Counted from the first letter of the stretch, positions 1 through 8,069 are shown. The stretch: 64,000 nucleotides of DNA from Alkalimonas mucilaginosa (GCF_036327005.1 NZ_JAUGZK010000002.1:186001-250000); one strand, 5' to 3'. Notes: a model not told the origin generated them from the letters alone. Made by a program: numbers and translations.

Positions 1-238
1 CGGCGTAATCAAATTGCTGTCCGCGGTATTCGGCTAAAGATTTGCTGCGCAGCCCTTCACTGGAAATATCGCGTGCCTGCAACGTTGTGAACACTCTCGA
101 GTCGATGGTACCTGGTTGTGTTCCTGCACTGTATACCTGAAAGCGATCACCGGCCTGGGCTCGAAAATAAGCTTCAGCCAGTTGCGAACGGGCAGAGTTT
201 TCGGTGCAAATAAAAATGATGCTGGGGCGCTGGTGCAT
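1..238 (-). CDS. Low-molecular-weight phosphotyrosine phosphatase / arsenate reductase-like protein (3' part outside window)
   Basis: Reading leftward from an ATG at 238, the first 79 codons are open to the window edge. Residues 7-17 form a short hydrophobic strand followed by the P-loop C11-x5-R17 (CTENSAR), the active site of the LMW-PTP fold that serves both protein tyrosine phosphatases and thioredoxin-coupled ArsC arsenate reductases. The NSARSQ form of the loop leans toward the ArsC side, but the later catalytic residues lie outside the window. A GAGG ribosome-binding site lies 8 bases before the ATG. The gene is divergent from pstS and has a near-ideal promoter with a perfect Pho box, so a role under phosphate starvation, for example dealing with arsenate taken in by Pst, is inferred. 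An overlapping open frame at 34-501 on the same strand has no family signal and is a shadow. Confidence 0.85.
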   Translation of the reverse strand, partial: MHQRPSIIFICTENSARSQLAEAYFRAQAGDRFQVYSAGTQPGTIDSRVFTTLQARDISSEGLRSKSLAEYRGQQFDYA

Positions 239-268
239 ACGCAAATCCTCAGGTTGAATATGCACTGA

Positions 269-314
269 ATCATATATATGAAAATTCGAATGTCAAATGA
301 CAGTTTGATGACAG
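269..314 (-). promoter_or_regulatory. Pho box and sigma-70 promoter for the LMW-PTP/ArsC-like gene
   Basis: On the minus strand, 314 to 297 reads CTGTCATCAAACTGTCAT, a perfect 7-4-7 direct repeat of the PhoB half-site. It is followed at once by TTGACA (296-291), a 16-base spacer and TATGAT (274-269), an almost consensus promoter. The predicted transcript would start about 20 bases before the ATG at 238. Here the PhoB site is upstream of a full -35, unlike the other Pho promoters in the window, where it takes the -35 place. Confidence 0.75.
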
Positions 315-323
315 GGGCAATCA

Positions 324-341
324 CTGTCATTAAAAGGTCAT
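324..341 (+). promoter_or_regulatory. Upstream Pho box of pstS
   Basis: CTGTCAT, four bases, AGGTCAT: 12 of 14 positions fit the PhoB half-sites. No -10 lies at the expected distance, so it probably adds to the nearer box at 408-425 or is shared with the divergent promoter. It is 84 bases from the nearer box, not the 22-base step of tandem boxes. Confidence 0.5.
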
Positions 342-407
342 ACTGGCTCAGTTGGTTGAACAATTGGCGGTCGGTTGGCAGAAATTTAAAGCGTGAAAAA
401 AATGGCA

Positions 408-441
408 TTGTCATATTCCTGACATATTGCCAATGCAGACT
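408..441 (+). promoter_or_regulatory. Pho box and -10 of pstS
   Basis: TTGTCAT (408-414), ATTC, CTGACAT (419-425) is a 7-4-7 Pho box. Ten bases later CAGACT (436-441) occupies the -10 place, matching the consensus at three of six positions. The same 10-base gap recurs before pstC, the porin and phoB. The pstS ATG follows at 487. Confidence 0.65.
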
Positions 442-486
442 GTGCAACGTCAACTTACAACCAAATTGACCGACGAGGAAATAACG

Positions 487-1521
487 ATGAAACTGAATCA
501 ACTGACCAAGGTAGCTCTGACTGCTGCTGCGTTAACTTTAGCTTTTAATGTTCAGGCGGCCCGCGATACCATTCAGGTAGCTGGTTCCTCTACAGTACTG
601 CCATTTTCTTCCATTGCTGCGGAAGAGTTCGGCAACAACTTCGCCCAGTTCCGTACCCCTGTGGTTGGCTCTGGCGGCTCAGGCGGTGGTCTGCGTCAGT
701 TCTGTCAGGGCGTGGGTGCCAATACCATCGACGTGGCAAACTCATCACGTCCAATCCGCCCGAACGAGCTGGCCAACTGCCATCAGAACGGCGTGAACCA
801 GGTGATTGAAGTGAAAATCGGTTACGACGGTATCGTTTTTGCCTCACGCATTGATGCCGGCGACTTCCACTTGAAGCCTGAGCATGTCTTCCTGGCGCAA
901 GCGGCGCAAGTGCCACAAAATGGCCGTATGGTTGCCAACCCTTACACCCGTTGGAACCAGATTGACAGCTCGCTGCCAAATCAGGAAATCATTCTGGCCA
1001 TCCCGGGCTCCAACCACGGTACCCGTGAAGTGTACGAAGAAAACGTGATCCTGGCTGGCTGCAACACCTTCTCTGAAGTGCAGTCGATGGACCGTTCAGA
1101 GCGTAACAACTTCTGTCTGGCGATGCGTACCGATGGTCGTATCATCGAAATCGCCGGTGACTACACCGAAACTCTGGCCCGTTTGCAAGCACAGCGTGAT
1201 GCCATCGGTGTTTTTGGTCTGAGCTTCTACGAGTCAAACCGTGACCGTATCAAGGTCGCAACGGTATCTGGCGTAGTACCCACCATCGACAACATCATCG
1301 CTGGCACTTACCCGGTTTCACGCCCACTTTTCTTCTACGTCAAAGGCGAGCACATCGGTGTGATCCCAGGTCTGCAGGAATTTGCTGAATTCTTCGTGTC
1401 TGAAGGCAACGCTGGTTTTGGCAGCCCGCTGGAAGAAGCCGGTCTGATCCCATTGGCGGACAATGAGCGTGCCGAAGTGCAGCAAACCATCCGCAGCCGT
1501 ACTGCTTTAAAAGCACAATAA
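487..1521 (+). CDS. pstS: Phosphate ABC transporter, periplasmic phosphate-binding protein
   Basis: 344 residues. The start at 487 follows GAGGAAATAACG and gives a clean Sec signal peptide (MKLNQLTK, hydrophobic core, cleavage near VQA-A). An open frame reaches back to 427, but that would place extra residues before the signal peptide and overlap the Pho promoter. The mature start has the phosphate-loop motif AGSSTVLPF and GSGGSGGG, which bind the phosphate in PstS proteins; a second binding stretch is GSNHGTREVYEEN. It delivers phosphate to the PstCAB permease encoded just downstream. A strong hairpin separates it from pstC, as expected if the binding protein is made in excess of the membrane parts. 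Confidence 0.95.
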   Translation: MKLNQLTKVALTAAALTLAFNVQAARDTIQVAGSSTVLPFSSIAAEEFGNNFAQFRTPVVGSGGSGGGLRQFCQGVGANTIDVANSSRPIRPNELANCHQNGVNQVIEVKIGYDGIVFASRIDAGDFHLKPEHVFLAQAAQVPQNGRMVANPYTRWNQIDSSLPNQEIILAIPGSNHGTREVYEENVILAGCNTFSEVQSMDRSERNNFCLAMRTDGRIIEIAGDYTETLARLQAQRDAIGVFGLSFYESNRDRIKVATVSGVVPTIDNIIAGTYPVSRPLFFYVKGEHIGVIPGLQEFAEFFVSEGNAGFGSPLEEAGLIPLADNERAEVQQTIRSRTALKAQ

Positions 1522-1541
1522 GAGCCTTTATTTAGATAGCC

Positions 1542-1570
1542 ACAAAGCCACCTCTTGCAGGTGGCTTTGT
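1542..1570 (+). terminator. Hairpin terminator or attenuator between pstS and pstC
   Basis: A perfect 12-bp stem (1542-1553 with 1559-1570) closes a 5-base loop. It is followed by CATATTTCTG rather than a clean T run, so termination may be partial. Its right arm overlaps the Pho box of pstC. Confidence 0.65.
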
Positions 1571-1600
1571 CATATTTCTGTCATCTTCATCTTTTACACT
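1567..1600 (+). promoter_or_regulatory. Pho box and -10 of pstC
   Basis: TTGTCATATTTCTGTCAT (1567-1584) is a near-perfect Pho box. After ten bases TACACT (1595-1600) stands at the -10 place. The first half-site shares four bases with the 3' arm of the hairpin after pstS. pstCAB-phoU can therefore be transcribed from its own Pho promoter. Confidence 0.75.
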
Positions 1601-1639
1601 GCCTGCAGCTGAAATTTGTTGCTGTAACATGGAGCTCGC

Positions 1640-3034
1640 ATGAGTAATCTCACCCTGATGATGGCGCTGTTGGCCTTAATGGCCATCGCCTATCAGCTAG
1701 GTCTGGTAAGAACCCGACAGGTTGCCGGACAACACCCTACCCAGAGAATGCATTCCAGGCCGCATCATTACGGCATGATGGTGGGGCTTTGGGCGGTTTT
1801 ACCGGCCTTTTTCGTCTTTTTGCTGTGGAGCTGGGGCTCGCCCTGGGCCATTCAGCAACTGCTAACGGCGCAATTACCGGACGCCATCACCCAGGATCCA
1901 CAAGAGCTGCGGGTAGCATTGCGCCGCATCGGTAATCTTGCGGCCAACTTTGGCGTAGTCAGTGAAGCGGCCGACTGGGAATTGCAGGCAGCAGCCTTTT
2001 TACGCGATACCCGTCAGCTCAGCAATGGCCTGATGCTGGCGCTGATGGCGGCGGTGGCGACGGCCGGTATGTTGTACAGCTACCGCACCATTACACCGCT
2101 GCACCGGGCGCGCAACCAGATTGAGAAAGTGGTGAAAACCGCTTTGGTGCTGTGTTCGACCGTGGCCATTCTGACTACCATCGGCATTGTGCTGTCAATG
2201 GTGGGTGAGTCGCTGCGCTTCTTCTCTTTTGTCAGCCCGATGGACTTTTTCTTTGGCACCACCTGGAACCCGCGTTTTTCTACCTCAGGGGTAGGGGAAG
2301 GTTCCTTGACCGGCGATCAGGGCAGCTTTGGTATGCTGCCGCTGCTGGCTGGTACCTTTATGATTGCCTGCATTGCTATGCTGGTGGCGATTCCGTTGGG
2401 GCTGTTGGCAGCGATTTACCTGGCGGAGTATGCATCACCCAAGCTACGCGCCACCGCCAAGCCGATTATCGAAGTGCTGGCTGGTATTCCGACCATTGTC
2501 TACGGCTTCTTTGCGCTGGTTACGGTCGGGCCATTTTTATCTGAGATGGGCGAGACACTGGGGCTCGATATCCGCGCCACTTCAGCACTGACCGCTGGGG
2601 TGGTGATGGGCATTATGATCATCCCTTTTATCTCGTCGCTGTCGGATGACATTATCACCCAGGTACCGAAATCCTTGCGTGATGGCTCCCTGGGTCTTGG
2701 CGCGACCAAATCGGAAACCATCCGTAAGGTGGTATTGCCGGCGGCTTTGCCGGGCATTGTTGGTGCCATTTTGCTGGCAGCCAGTCGGGCGATTGGCGAG
2801 ACCATGATTGTGGTGTTGGCGGCAGGCAATAGCCCTTCATTAACCGCCAATCCGTTTGAAGCGGTCTCCACCATGACCGTGACCATTGTTAACCAGTTAA
2901 CCGGCGACAACGATTTCTCCAGCCCGCAGTCGCTGGTGGCCTTTGCGCTGGGCTTAACCTTGTTCGTGATCACCCTGCTGCTGAATGTGGTAGCCCTGGT
3001 GATTGTCCGTAAATACCGTGAACAGTACGAGTAA
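1640..3034 (+). CDS. pstC: Phosphate ABC transporter permease PstC
   Basis: 464 residues, longer than the E. coli protein (about 320) owing to an N-terminal part of roughly 170 residues with extra hydrophobic segments and a soluble stretch between them. The C-terminal half is the typical binding-protein-dependent permease domain with six membrane helices. Its EAA loop, PKSLRDGSLGLGATKSETIR, contacts PstB. The GLLAAIYLAEYASPK and RAIGETMIVVLAAGNSP motifs are characteristic of PstC. The gene is followed three bases later by pstA. A GGAG site precedes the ATG. Confidence 0.93.
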   Translation: MSNLTLMMALLALMAIAYQLGLVRTRQVAGQHPTQRMHSRPHHYGMMVGLWAVLPAFFVFLLWSWGSPWAIQQLLTAQLPDAITQDPQELRVALRRIGNLAANFGVVSEAADWELQAAAFLRDTRQLSNGLMLALMAAVATAGMLYSYRTITPLHRARNQIEKVVKTALVLCSTVAILTTIGIVLSMVGESLRFFSFVSPMDFFFGTTWNPRFSTSGVGEGSLTGDQGSFGMLPLLAGTFMIACIAMLVAIPLGLLAAIYLAEYASPKLRATAKPIIEVLAGIPTIVYGFFALVTVGPFLSEMGETLGLDIRATSALTAGVVMGIMIIPFISSLSDDIITQVPKSLRDGSLGLGATKSETIRKVVLPAALPGIVGAILLAASRAIGETMIVVLAAGNSPSLTANPFEAVSTMTVTIVNQLTGDNDFSSPQSLVAFALGLTLFVITLLLNVVALVIVRKYREQYE

Positions 3035-3037
3035 GCC

Positions 3038-4405
3038 ATGACGACTTTGACTGAAAAGGCTCCGGCACAGCCAGCAAAAAGTGCTGTGCAGCAAAAAGTA
3101 GCGGCTTCGCTGGCGCGCCGGCACCGGCAGGAAACCATGTTCCGCTTTACCGGTTTAACGGCTGTGATGATCAGCCTGGCATTGGTAGCGCTGCTATTTA
3201 TCAATATTTTTTCCAAAGGCTTACCGGCATTTTGGCAGGCCAGCATCACGCTGGACATTCATTTTGATCCGGCCATTATCCAAATCAGCGACAAGCCGGT
3301 GCAGCAGCGTGGCGAGAGCGACAATGCTTTCCGTGAGCGCGATCTGGCCTGGCGCAGTGAAGTGGGCATGATCAACTTCAACCGCATTATTTCCGATGCC
3401 TTGATGCAGGTACTGCCGGATGCCGACCAGCACCGCCGGCAGGTGCTTCGTATGGTGACTTCCGGCGAGCGTTTTGCGCTGCGCGATATGGTGATTGACG
3501 ACCCGTCCATCATTGGCCAGACCAAGCGGCTTAATTTGTTGACCGATGCCAACGTCGATGTTTGGCTCAAAGGCAACATTGATCGCAGCTTGCCGGATCA
3601 TCAGCAGCAGCTGGCTCCGATAGTGCGACAGTGGGCCGATGAGCTTTATGCCTCCGGCGTGATTCAAAACCGCTTCAGCTTTGCCCTTTTTATGAACCCG
3701 GACTCGCGTAGTTCACTGGCCTCGGCCGGTTTGGCCGGCGCTTTTATGGGCTCACTCTTTATGATGCTGATTGTGATGCTGTTGGCTGTGCCGATGGGCG
3801 TGGCAGCAGCCATCTACCTGGAGGAGTTTGCGCCGCGCAACAAAATCACTGATTTGGTGGAAGTGAACATCAACAACCTGGCGGCAGTGCCTTCCATCGT
3901 CTTTGGTTTGTTGGGGGCTGCGGTCTTTATTGGCTGGTTTAATTTGCCAATGTCAGCGCCTGTGGTGGGTGGTTTGGTGCTGTCCCTGATGACATTGCCG
4001 ACGGTGATTATTGCCACCCGCTCAACGCTGAAAGCCATTCCTCCTTCGATCCGCCAGGCGGCGCTTGGCCTGGGCGCGTCCAAGATGCAGACCATTTTCC
4101 ATCATGTGCTGCCGCTGGCCATCCCCGGCATTTTGACGGCGTCGATCCTGGGGGTTGCCCAGGCGCTGGGTGAGGCTGCACCGCTGCTGCTGATTGGTAT
4201 GAAATCCTTCGTGGCCAGTGTGCCGGCTACTCCTTTTGAGCAGTCAACTGCCTTGCCGGTACAGATTTTCCTCTGGCAGGGCAATGAATTGCGTAACTTC
4301 TTTGAAGCCCGAACCTCAGCCGCCATTATCGTGCTGCTGACCATGATGATCAGTCTGAATGGCCTTGCCATCTGGCTACGGAAAAAATTTGAACGGCGGT
4401 GGTAA
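3038..4405 (+). CDS. pstA: Phosphate ABC transporter permease PstA
   Basis: 455 residues, the second membrane subunit of the Pst transporter. After one membrane segment (about residues 45-65) there is a soluble, charged, probably periplasmic stretch of about 150 residues, then the permease domain. The domain shows GVAAAIYLEEFAPRNK, the EAA loop SIRQAALGLGASKMQTIFHH, and QALGEAAPLLLIGM, all PstA hallmarks. E. coli PstA is about 296 residues, so the soluble insertion is extra; long PstA forms occur in other gammaproteobacteria. It begins three bases after pstC ends, and pstB begins two bases after its stop. Confidence 0.93.
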   Translation: MTTLTEKAPAQPAKSAVQQKVAASLARRHRQETMFRFTGLTAVMISLALVALLFINIFSKGLPAFWQASITLDIHFDPAIIQISDKPVQQRGESDNAFRERDLAWRSEVGMINFNRIISDALMQVLPDADQHRRQVLRMVTSGERFALRDMVIDDPSIIGQTKRLNLLTDANVDVWLKGNIDRSLPDHQQQLAPIVRQWADELYASGVIQNRFSFALFMNPDSRSSLASAGLAGAFMGSLFMMLIVMLLAVPMGVAAAIYLEEFAPRNKITDLVEVNINNLAAVPSIVFGLLGAAVFIGWFNLPMSAPVVGGLVLSLMTLPTVIIATRSTLKAIPPSIRQAALGLGASKMQTIFHHVLPLAIPGILTASILGVAQALGEAAPLLLIGMKSFVASVPATPFEQSTALPVQIFLWQGNELRNFFEARTSAAIIVLLTMMISLNGLAIWLRKKFERRW

Positions 4406-4407
4406 CC

Positions 4408-5253
4408 ATGACACGCGATATGACAGATCAACGCAATGCAAGCGTACTTACAGAACAACCGAACTTAACAGCAGGCCCGGCGATGAATGCACAAACCGAA
4501 TTGAAGATGAAAGCCCGCGATGTCAAAGTCTTTTATGGCGCGAGCGAAGCCATCAAAGGCATCGACATGGACGTTGCGAAAAACGAGGTATTGGCCTTTA
4601 TCGGCCCATCCGGCTGCGGCAAGTCGACCTTTTTGCGCTGCCTGAACCGGATGAACGACACCATCGACAGTTGCCGGGTAACCGGCCTGATTGAACTGGA
4701 TGGCCAGAACATGTATGACCCACGGTTGGACGTGGTGCAGCTGCGTGCTCAGGTCGGCATGGTGTTTCAAAAGCCAAACCCGTTCCCAAAATCGATTTAC
4801 GACAACATCGCCTATGGCCCGAAATTGCATGGTCTGGCGAGCAAAAAATCCGATCTCGATGACATTGTTGAATCCAGCTTGCGTAAAGCCGGCCTGTGGA
4901 ATGAAGTAAAAGATCGGTTAGCACAGCCAGGTACCGGTTTATCCGGTGGTCAGCAACAGCGGCTGTGCATTGCCCGTACCATAGCGGTCAGCCCGGAAGT
5001 CATTCTGATGGATGAGCCCTGTTCGGCGCTGGATCCCATCGCCACTTCGATTATTGAAGAGCTGATCGATGAGCTGAAAACCAATTTCACCATAGTAATG
5101 GTCACGCACAATATGCAGCAGGCGGCCCGGGTGTCGGATCGCACCGCCTTTTTCCATCTGGGAGAACTGGTGGAAGTAGGGCCGACCAACGAGGTCTTTA
5201 CCAACCCGCAAAACAAGCGGACTGAAGACTACATTACCGGCCGTTACGGCTAA
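4408..5253 (+). CDS. pstB: Phosphate ABC transporter ATP-binding protein
   Basis: 281 residues from the ATG at 4408; a GTG three codons earlier (4399) would overlap pstA by seven bases and is the alternative. The first 35 residues are a variable extension. Walker A GPSGCGKST is at 66-74, the Q-loop around Q121 (VFQKPNPFPKSIYDN, typical of PstB), signature LSGGQQQR at 178-185, Walker B VILMDEP at 198-204, and the H-loop in VTHNMQQAAR. The C-terminus EDYITGRYG is the PstB ending. It powers phosphate uptake through PstC/PstA. Confidence 0.95.
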   Translation: MTRDMTDQRNASVLTEQPNLTAGPAMNAQTELKMKARDVKVFYGASEAIKGIDMDVAKNEVLAFIGPSGCGKSTFLRCLNRMNDTIDSCRVTGLIELDGQNMYDPRLDVVQLRAQVGMVFQKPNPFPKSIYDNIAYGPKLHGLASKKSDLDDIVESSLRKAGLWNEVKDRLAQPGTGLSGGQQQRLCIARTIAVSPEVILMDEPCSALDPIATSIIEELIDELKTNFTIVMVTHNMQQAARVSDRTAFFHLGELVEVGPTNEVFTNPQNKRTEDYITGRYG

Positions 5254-5276
5254 GCAGGCGGGATCAGAGGACATTG

Positions 5277-5996
5277 ATGATGAATAAAATTACCGGACAT
5301 TACTCTCAGTCGTACGACGATGAATTGAACGAAGCGGTCGACCGCCTGCTGACCATGGGCGCCTTGGTAGAGCAGCAGCTGCGCGATGCCATTAAAGCCT
5401 TTATCAAAGGCGATCGCGATTTAGCTCTGCAGGTGATTCAGACCGATCGCACCGTCAATACGCATGAAATTGGCATCGAAGAACACTGCCTGGAAATCAT
5501 AGCCCGCCGCCAGCCAGCGGCCCGTGATTTGCGTTTAATTGTCGGGGTGCTAAAAAGCATCAACGACGTCGAACGCATCGGTGACCAGGCCGAGCACATT
5601 GCGAAGCAGCTACTGGATGAAGACTGCCAACGTCCGACCGAAGCGCAGCTGGAAGACATTGAAATGATGGGCGATAAGGTGTTGCAGATGTTGCAGCAGT
5701 CGTTGCAGTCATTCAAAGAAATGGATGCGGCACTTGCCCTGGCGGTGTTGAAACAAGATAAACTTATCGATCACGATTATGGTCGCATTTTACGCCATAA
5801 CCTGACCTACATGCTGGAAGATACCCGCCAAATCACCCGCGGCTTGCACTTGATTTGGGTAGCCCGGGCGCTGGAACGGATCGGTGATCACGCCCAGAAC
5901 ATCTGTGAGTTCAGCATTTTTATTGCCAAAGGCCAGAACGTCAGCCATTTAACTGAAGAAGAAGTGGAAGCCGTGGTCGATAACGGCCGTACCTAA
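5277..5996 (+). CDS. phoU: Phosphate signalling regulator PhoU
   Basis: 239 residues from the ATG at 5277, six bases after AGAGG; a TTG at 5274 and an ATG at 5280 are also in frame. Two PhoU repeats are visible, each with the conserved metal-site pattern: E-R-I-G-D-Q-A-E-H-I in the first half and L-E-R-I-G-D-H-A-Q-N-I-C-E in the second. PhoU links the Pst transporter to PhoR and keeps the Pho regulon off when phosphate is plentiful. It is the last gene of the first pst operon; a terminator follows. Confidence 0.94.
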   Translation: MMNKITGHYSQSYDDELNEAVDRLLTMGALVEQQLRDAIKAFIKGDRDLALQVIQTDRTVNTHEIGIEEHCLEIIARRQPAARDLRLIVGVLKSINDVERIGDQAEHIAKQLLDEDCQRPTEAQLEDIEMMGDKVLQMLQQSLQSFKEMDAALALAVLKQDKLIDHDYGRILRHNLTYMLEDTRQITRGLHLIWVARALERIGDHAQNICEFSIFIAKGQNVSHLTEEEVEAVVDNGRT

Positions 5997-6023
5997 AGTT
6001 GGCTGCTCTGCCAGCTTTCTGCA

Positions 6024-6049
6024 ACAAAAGGACCTTTGGGTCCTTTTGT
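6024..6049 (+). terminator. Terminator after phoU
   Basis: An 11-bp perfect stem (6024-6034 with 6039-6049) with loop TTTG. The right arm ends in TTTTGT, and its last bases also form the start of the Pho box of the porin gene, the same arrangement as after pstS. Confidence 0.7.
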
Positions 6050-6101
6050 CATTAAACTGTCATTGAAAAGACATTTTAGTGTCATCTCCAGCTTTGATAA
6101 T
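6046..6101 (+). promoter_or_regulatory. Tandem Pho boxes and -10 of the porin gene
   Basis: Box 1 is TTGTCATTAAACTGTCAT (6046-6063). Box 2 is AAGACATTTTAGTGTCAT (6068-6085), 22 bases on, two helical turns, as in known tandem PhoB sites. After ten bases comes GATAAT (6096-6101). This is the strongest PhoB array in the window. Confidence 0.8.
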
Positions 6102-6152
6102 AGCGCCAGCAAACACAAGTAGACACCCATAATAAGGTCTGGAGAGTTCCGA

Positions 6153-7181
6153 ATGAAAACCATCAAAACATCTTTACTCGCTGCCGCTGTCGTTTCTGCC
6201 TTTGCAATGCCTGCGATGGCCAGTGATATTAATGTCAAAATTTCTGGTCGGGCACATTTGTCGCTGGATCACTTAGACAATGGCGTGGACAGTGGATTGA
6301 ATGTGTCCAGCAACTCCAGCCGGTTGCGTTTTGCTGCCAGCACCGAAGTCGCTGAAGGCTTGACGGCGGTGATGCAGTTAGAACAAAACATTCGCTTCGA
6401 CGAAGGCAATGGCAGTTTCGCGACTCGTGACTCATTCTTGGGTTTGCGCGGTGACTTCGGCTTGGTGCGTGTTGGTTTCTTCGACACCCCACTGAAAGTG
6501 GTTCGCGGCCGTACCGATATGTTTGGTGACCGTGTTGGTGATGCTCGTAACATTACCAACGTACCCACCGGTGCTGCCGGCGCGAACTTCGACAATCGTT
6601 TCCGCAATGGCGTGCATTACCGCAGCCCGGCCATGAACGGCTTTACTTTTGACTTACAATACACGCCACACAACAACACCGGTTCCACCGTAGAGAATGA
6701 ACGCGAGTCGTACAGCACCTCACTAACCTACAACGCCAATGGCTTGTACGCAGCGGCCGCTTACGAAAGCTATGAAAATGCCGCTGGTGATAACCCGAAT
6801 GCACTGCGCTTGGGTGTGAGCTACGACGTCAGCAAAGAGTTCAAAGTTGCAGCGCTTTATCAAGCAGCGCGTAACCTGGAAAATGGCAATCGCAATGTCT
6901 GGGGTGTGGGTGCCAGCTACAAAATTGAAGATTACACCCTGCGTGGTCAGTTCTATCAGGCCGGAAAAAATGATTTAGCTGATTCCGGTGCCAACATGAT
7001 TGCGGTTGGTGTTGATCGCAACTTCGGTCGTGCCCTGACCATGTACGCGGTCTATGGCTTAACCTCGAACGATGATGCGGCTGCTTTCACCATCGCCAGC
7101 GGCGGTCGTGATACTCGCTTGACACCTATTGCCGGTGAAAACAGCGCAGGTTTCTCGTTGGGTATGATTTACAACTTCTAA
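6153..7181 (+). CDS. Outer-membrane porin, Pho-regulated
   Basis: 342 residues. A signal peptide (MKTIKTSLLAAAVVSAFAMPAMA) is followed by SDINVKISGRAHLSLDHLDNG, the usual opening strand of Gram-negative trimeric porins of the porin-4 type. Alternating aromatic strands run through the chain (GLYAAAAYESYENA, YTLRGQFYQAGKN), loop 3 resembles the constriction loop of general porins, and the protein ends MIYNF with a C-terminal Phe, the outer-membrane assembly signal. The tandem Pho boxes suggest it is the functional counterpart of E. coli PhoE, letting phosphate or other anions in during starvation; anion preference cannot be read from the sequence. GGAG lies before the ATG. A terminator follows. 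Confidence 0.88.
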   Translation: MKTIKTSLLAAAVVSAFAMPAMASDINVKISGRAHLSLDHLDNGVDSGLNVSSNSSRLRFAASTEVAEGLTAVMQLEQNIRFDEGNGSFATRDSFLGLRGDFGLVRVGFFDTPLKVVRGRTDMFGDRVGDARNITNVPTGAAGANFDNRFRNGVHYRSPAMNGFTFDLQYTPHNNTGSTVENERESYSTSLTYNANGLYAAAAYESYENAAGDNPNALRLGVSYDVSKEFKVAALYQAARNLENGNRNVWGVGASYKIEDYTLRGQFYQAGKNDLADSGANMIAVGVDRNFGRALTMYAVYGLTSNDDAAAFTIASGGRDTRLTPIAGENSAGFSLGMIYNF

Positions 7182-7211
7182 GTTTGATTTTTCCCTGTGT
7201 TACCCTGTTTT

Positions 7212-7236
7212 GGCCCTCTTGATGAGGGCCTTTTTT
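7212..7236 (+). terminator. Terminator after the porin gene
   Basis: GGCCCTC (7212-7218), loop TTGAT, GAGGGCC (7224-7230), then six T: a textbook rho-independent terminator. Confidence 0.88.
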
Positions 7237-7295
7237 GTTTCTTAGATGTTGTTGTTATATGTATTTTTCAGTCAAACTCTTAACTTGCTCGGTTT

Positions 7296-7329
7296 TTTTC
7301 ATAAATCTGTCATAATTGCGGGAGATAAT
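7296..7329 (+). promoter_or_regulatory. Pho box and -10 of phoB
   Basis: TTTTCATAAATCTGTCAT (7296-7313), ten bases, GATAAT (7324-7329). PhoB therefore probably activates its own operon, as in E. coli. Confidence 0.8.
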
Positions 7330-7364
7330 GTCTGTACTCAGATAGTTAGCAGATAGGAAAGGCT

Positions 7365-8051
7365 ATGTCACGACGTGTACTGGTGGTAGAAGATGAAGCA
7401 CCAATCCGCGATATGCTGTGTTTCGTGCTGGAACAAAATGGTTATCAGACAGCTACAGCAGAAGATGTCGATCAGGCGATGGACTCCTTGATAGAGCCCT
7501 ATCCCGATCTGGTGTTGCTGGACTGGATGCTGCCAGGTGGCAGTGGTATTCAGATTGCAAAAAAAATGAAGCAACACGAATTAACCCGGCAAATTCCTAT
7601 TATTATGATCACCGCCCGTGGGGAAGAAGAAGACAAGGTCAAAGGGTTGGAAGTCGGTGCTGATGATTACGTCACCAAGCCATTTTCGCCAAAAGAGCTA
7701 ATGGCGAGGATTAAAGCGGTGATCCGCCGGGTCTCACCGACCAGCCTGGATGATGTGATTGAAGTGCAGGGCTTAAAGCTGGATCCGGTGTCGCACCGGG
7801 TTAGTGCGAAGGAAGAAGCCTTGGATATGGGGCCGACTGAGTTTCGCCTGTTGCACTTTTTTATGACACATCCTGAGCGGGTATACAGCCGTGAGCAGTT
7901 GCTGGATCATGTCTGGGGCACTAATGTGTATGTGGAAGACAGAACCGTGGATGTTCATATCCGCCGGCTGCGTAAAGCTATTTCTCCCGCTGGTCATGAT
8001 CGTTTAATCCAGACGGTACGCGGTTCGGGTTATCGTTTCTCCTTAAAATAA
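7365..8051 (+). CDS. phoB: Phosphate regulon response regulator PhoB
   Basis: 228 residues of the OmpR/PhoB class. The receiver domain has the acidic pair D10/E11, phospho-acceptor D53 (LLDWMLPG), T83 and K105 (VTKPFSPKEL). The C-terminal winged helix ends in RTVDVHIRRLRKAISPAGHDRLIQTVRGSGYRFS, close to E. coli PhoB; I cite it by motif only: DVHIRRLRKA and VRGSGYRF. It is phosphorylated by PhoR, encoded 18 bases downstream, and binds the Pho boxes listed here. Confidence 0.96.
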   Translation: MSRRVLVVEDEAPIRDMLCFVLEQNGYQTATAEDVDQAMDSLIEPYPDLVLLDWMLPGGSGIQIAKKMKQHELTRQIPIIMITARGEEEDKVKGLEVGADDYVTKPFSPKELMARIKAVIRRVSPTSLDDVIEVQGLKLDPVSHRVSAKEEALDMGPTEFRLLHFFMTHPERVYSREQLLDHVWGTNVYVEDRTVDVHIRRLRKAISPAGHDRLIQTVRGSGYRFSLK

Positions 8052-8069
8052 GGCAGGTAAGCAGCACGC

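Noticed and set aside
34..501. A 155-codon minus-strand frame over the pstS promoter
   Set aside because: The neighbouring frame holds the LMW-PTP motif with good start and promoter; this frame overlaps the Pho boxes and has no motif.
2500..3258. A 252-codon open frame antisense to pstC and pstA
   Set aside because: The sense frames are clear PstC and PstA; the antisense product has no family feature.
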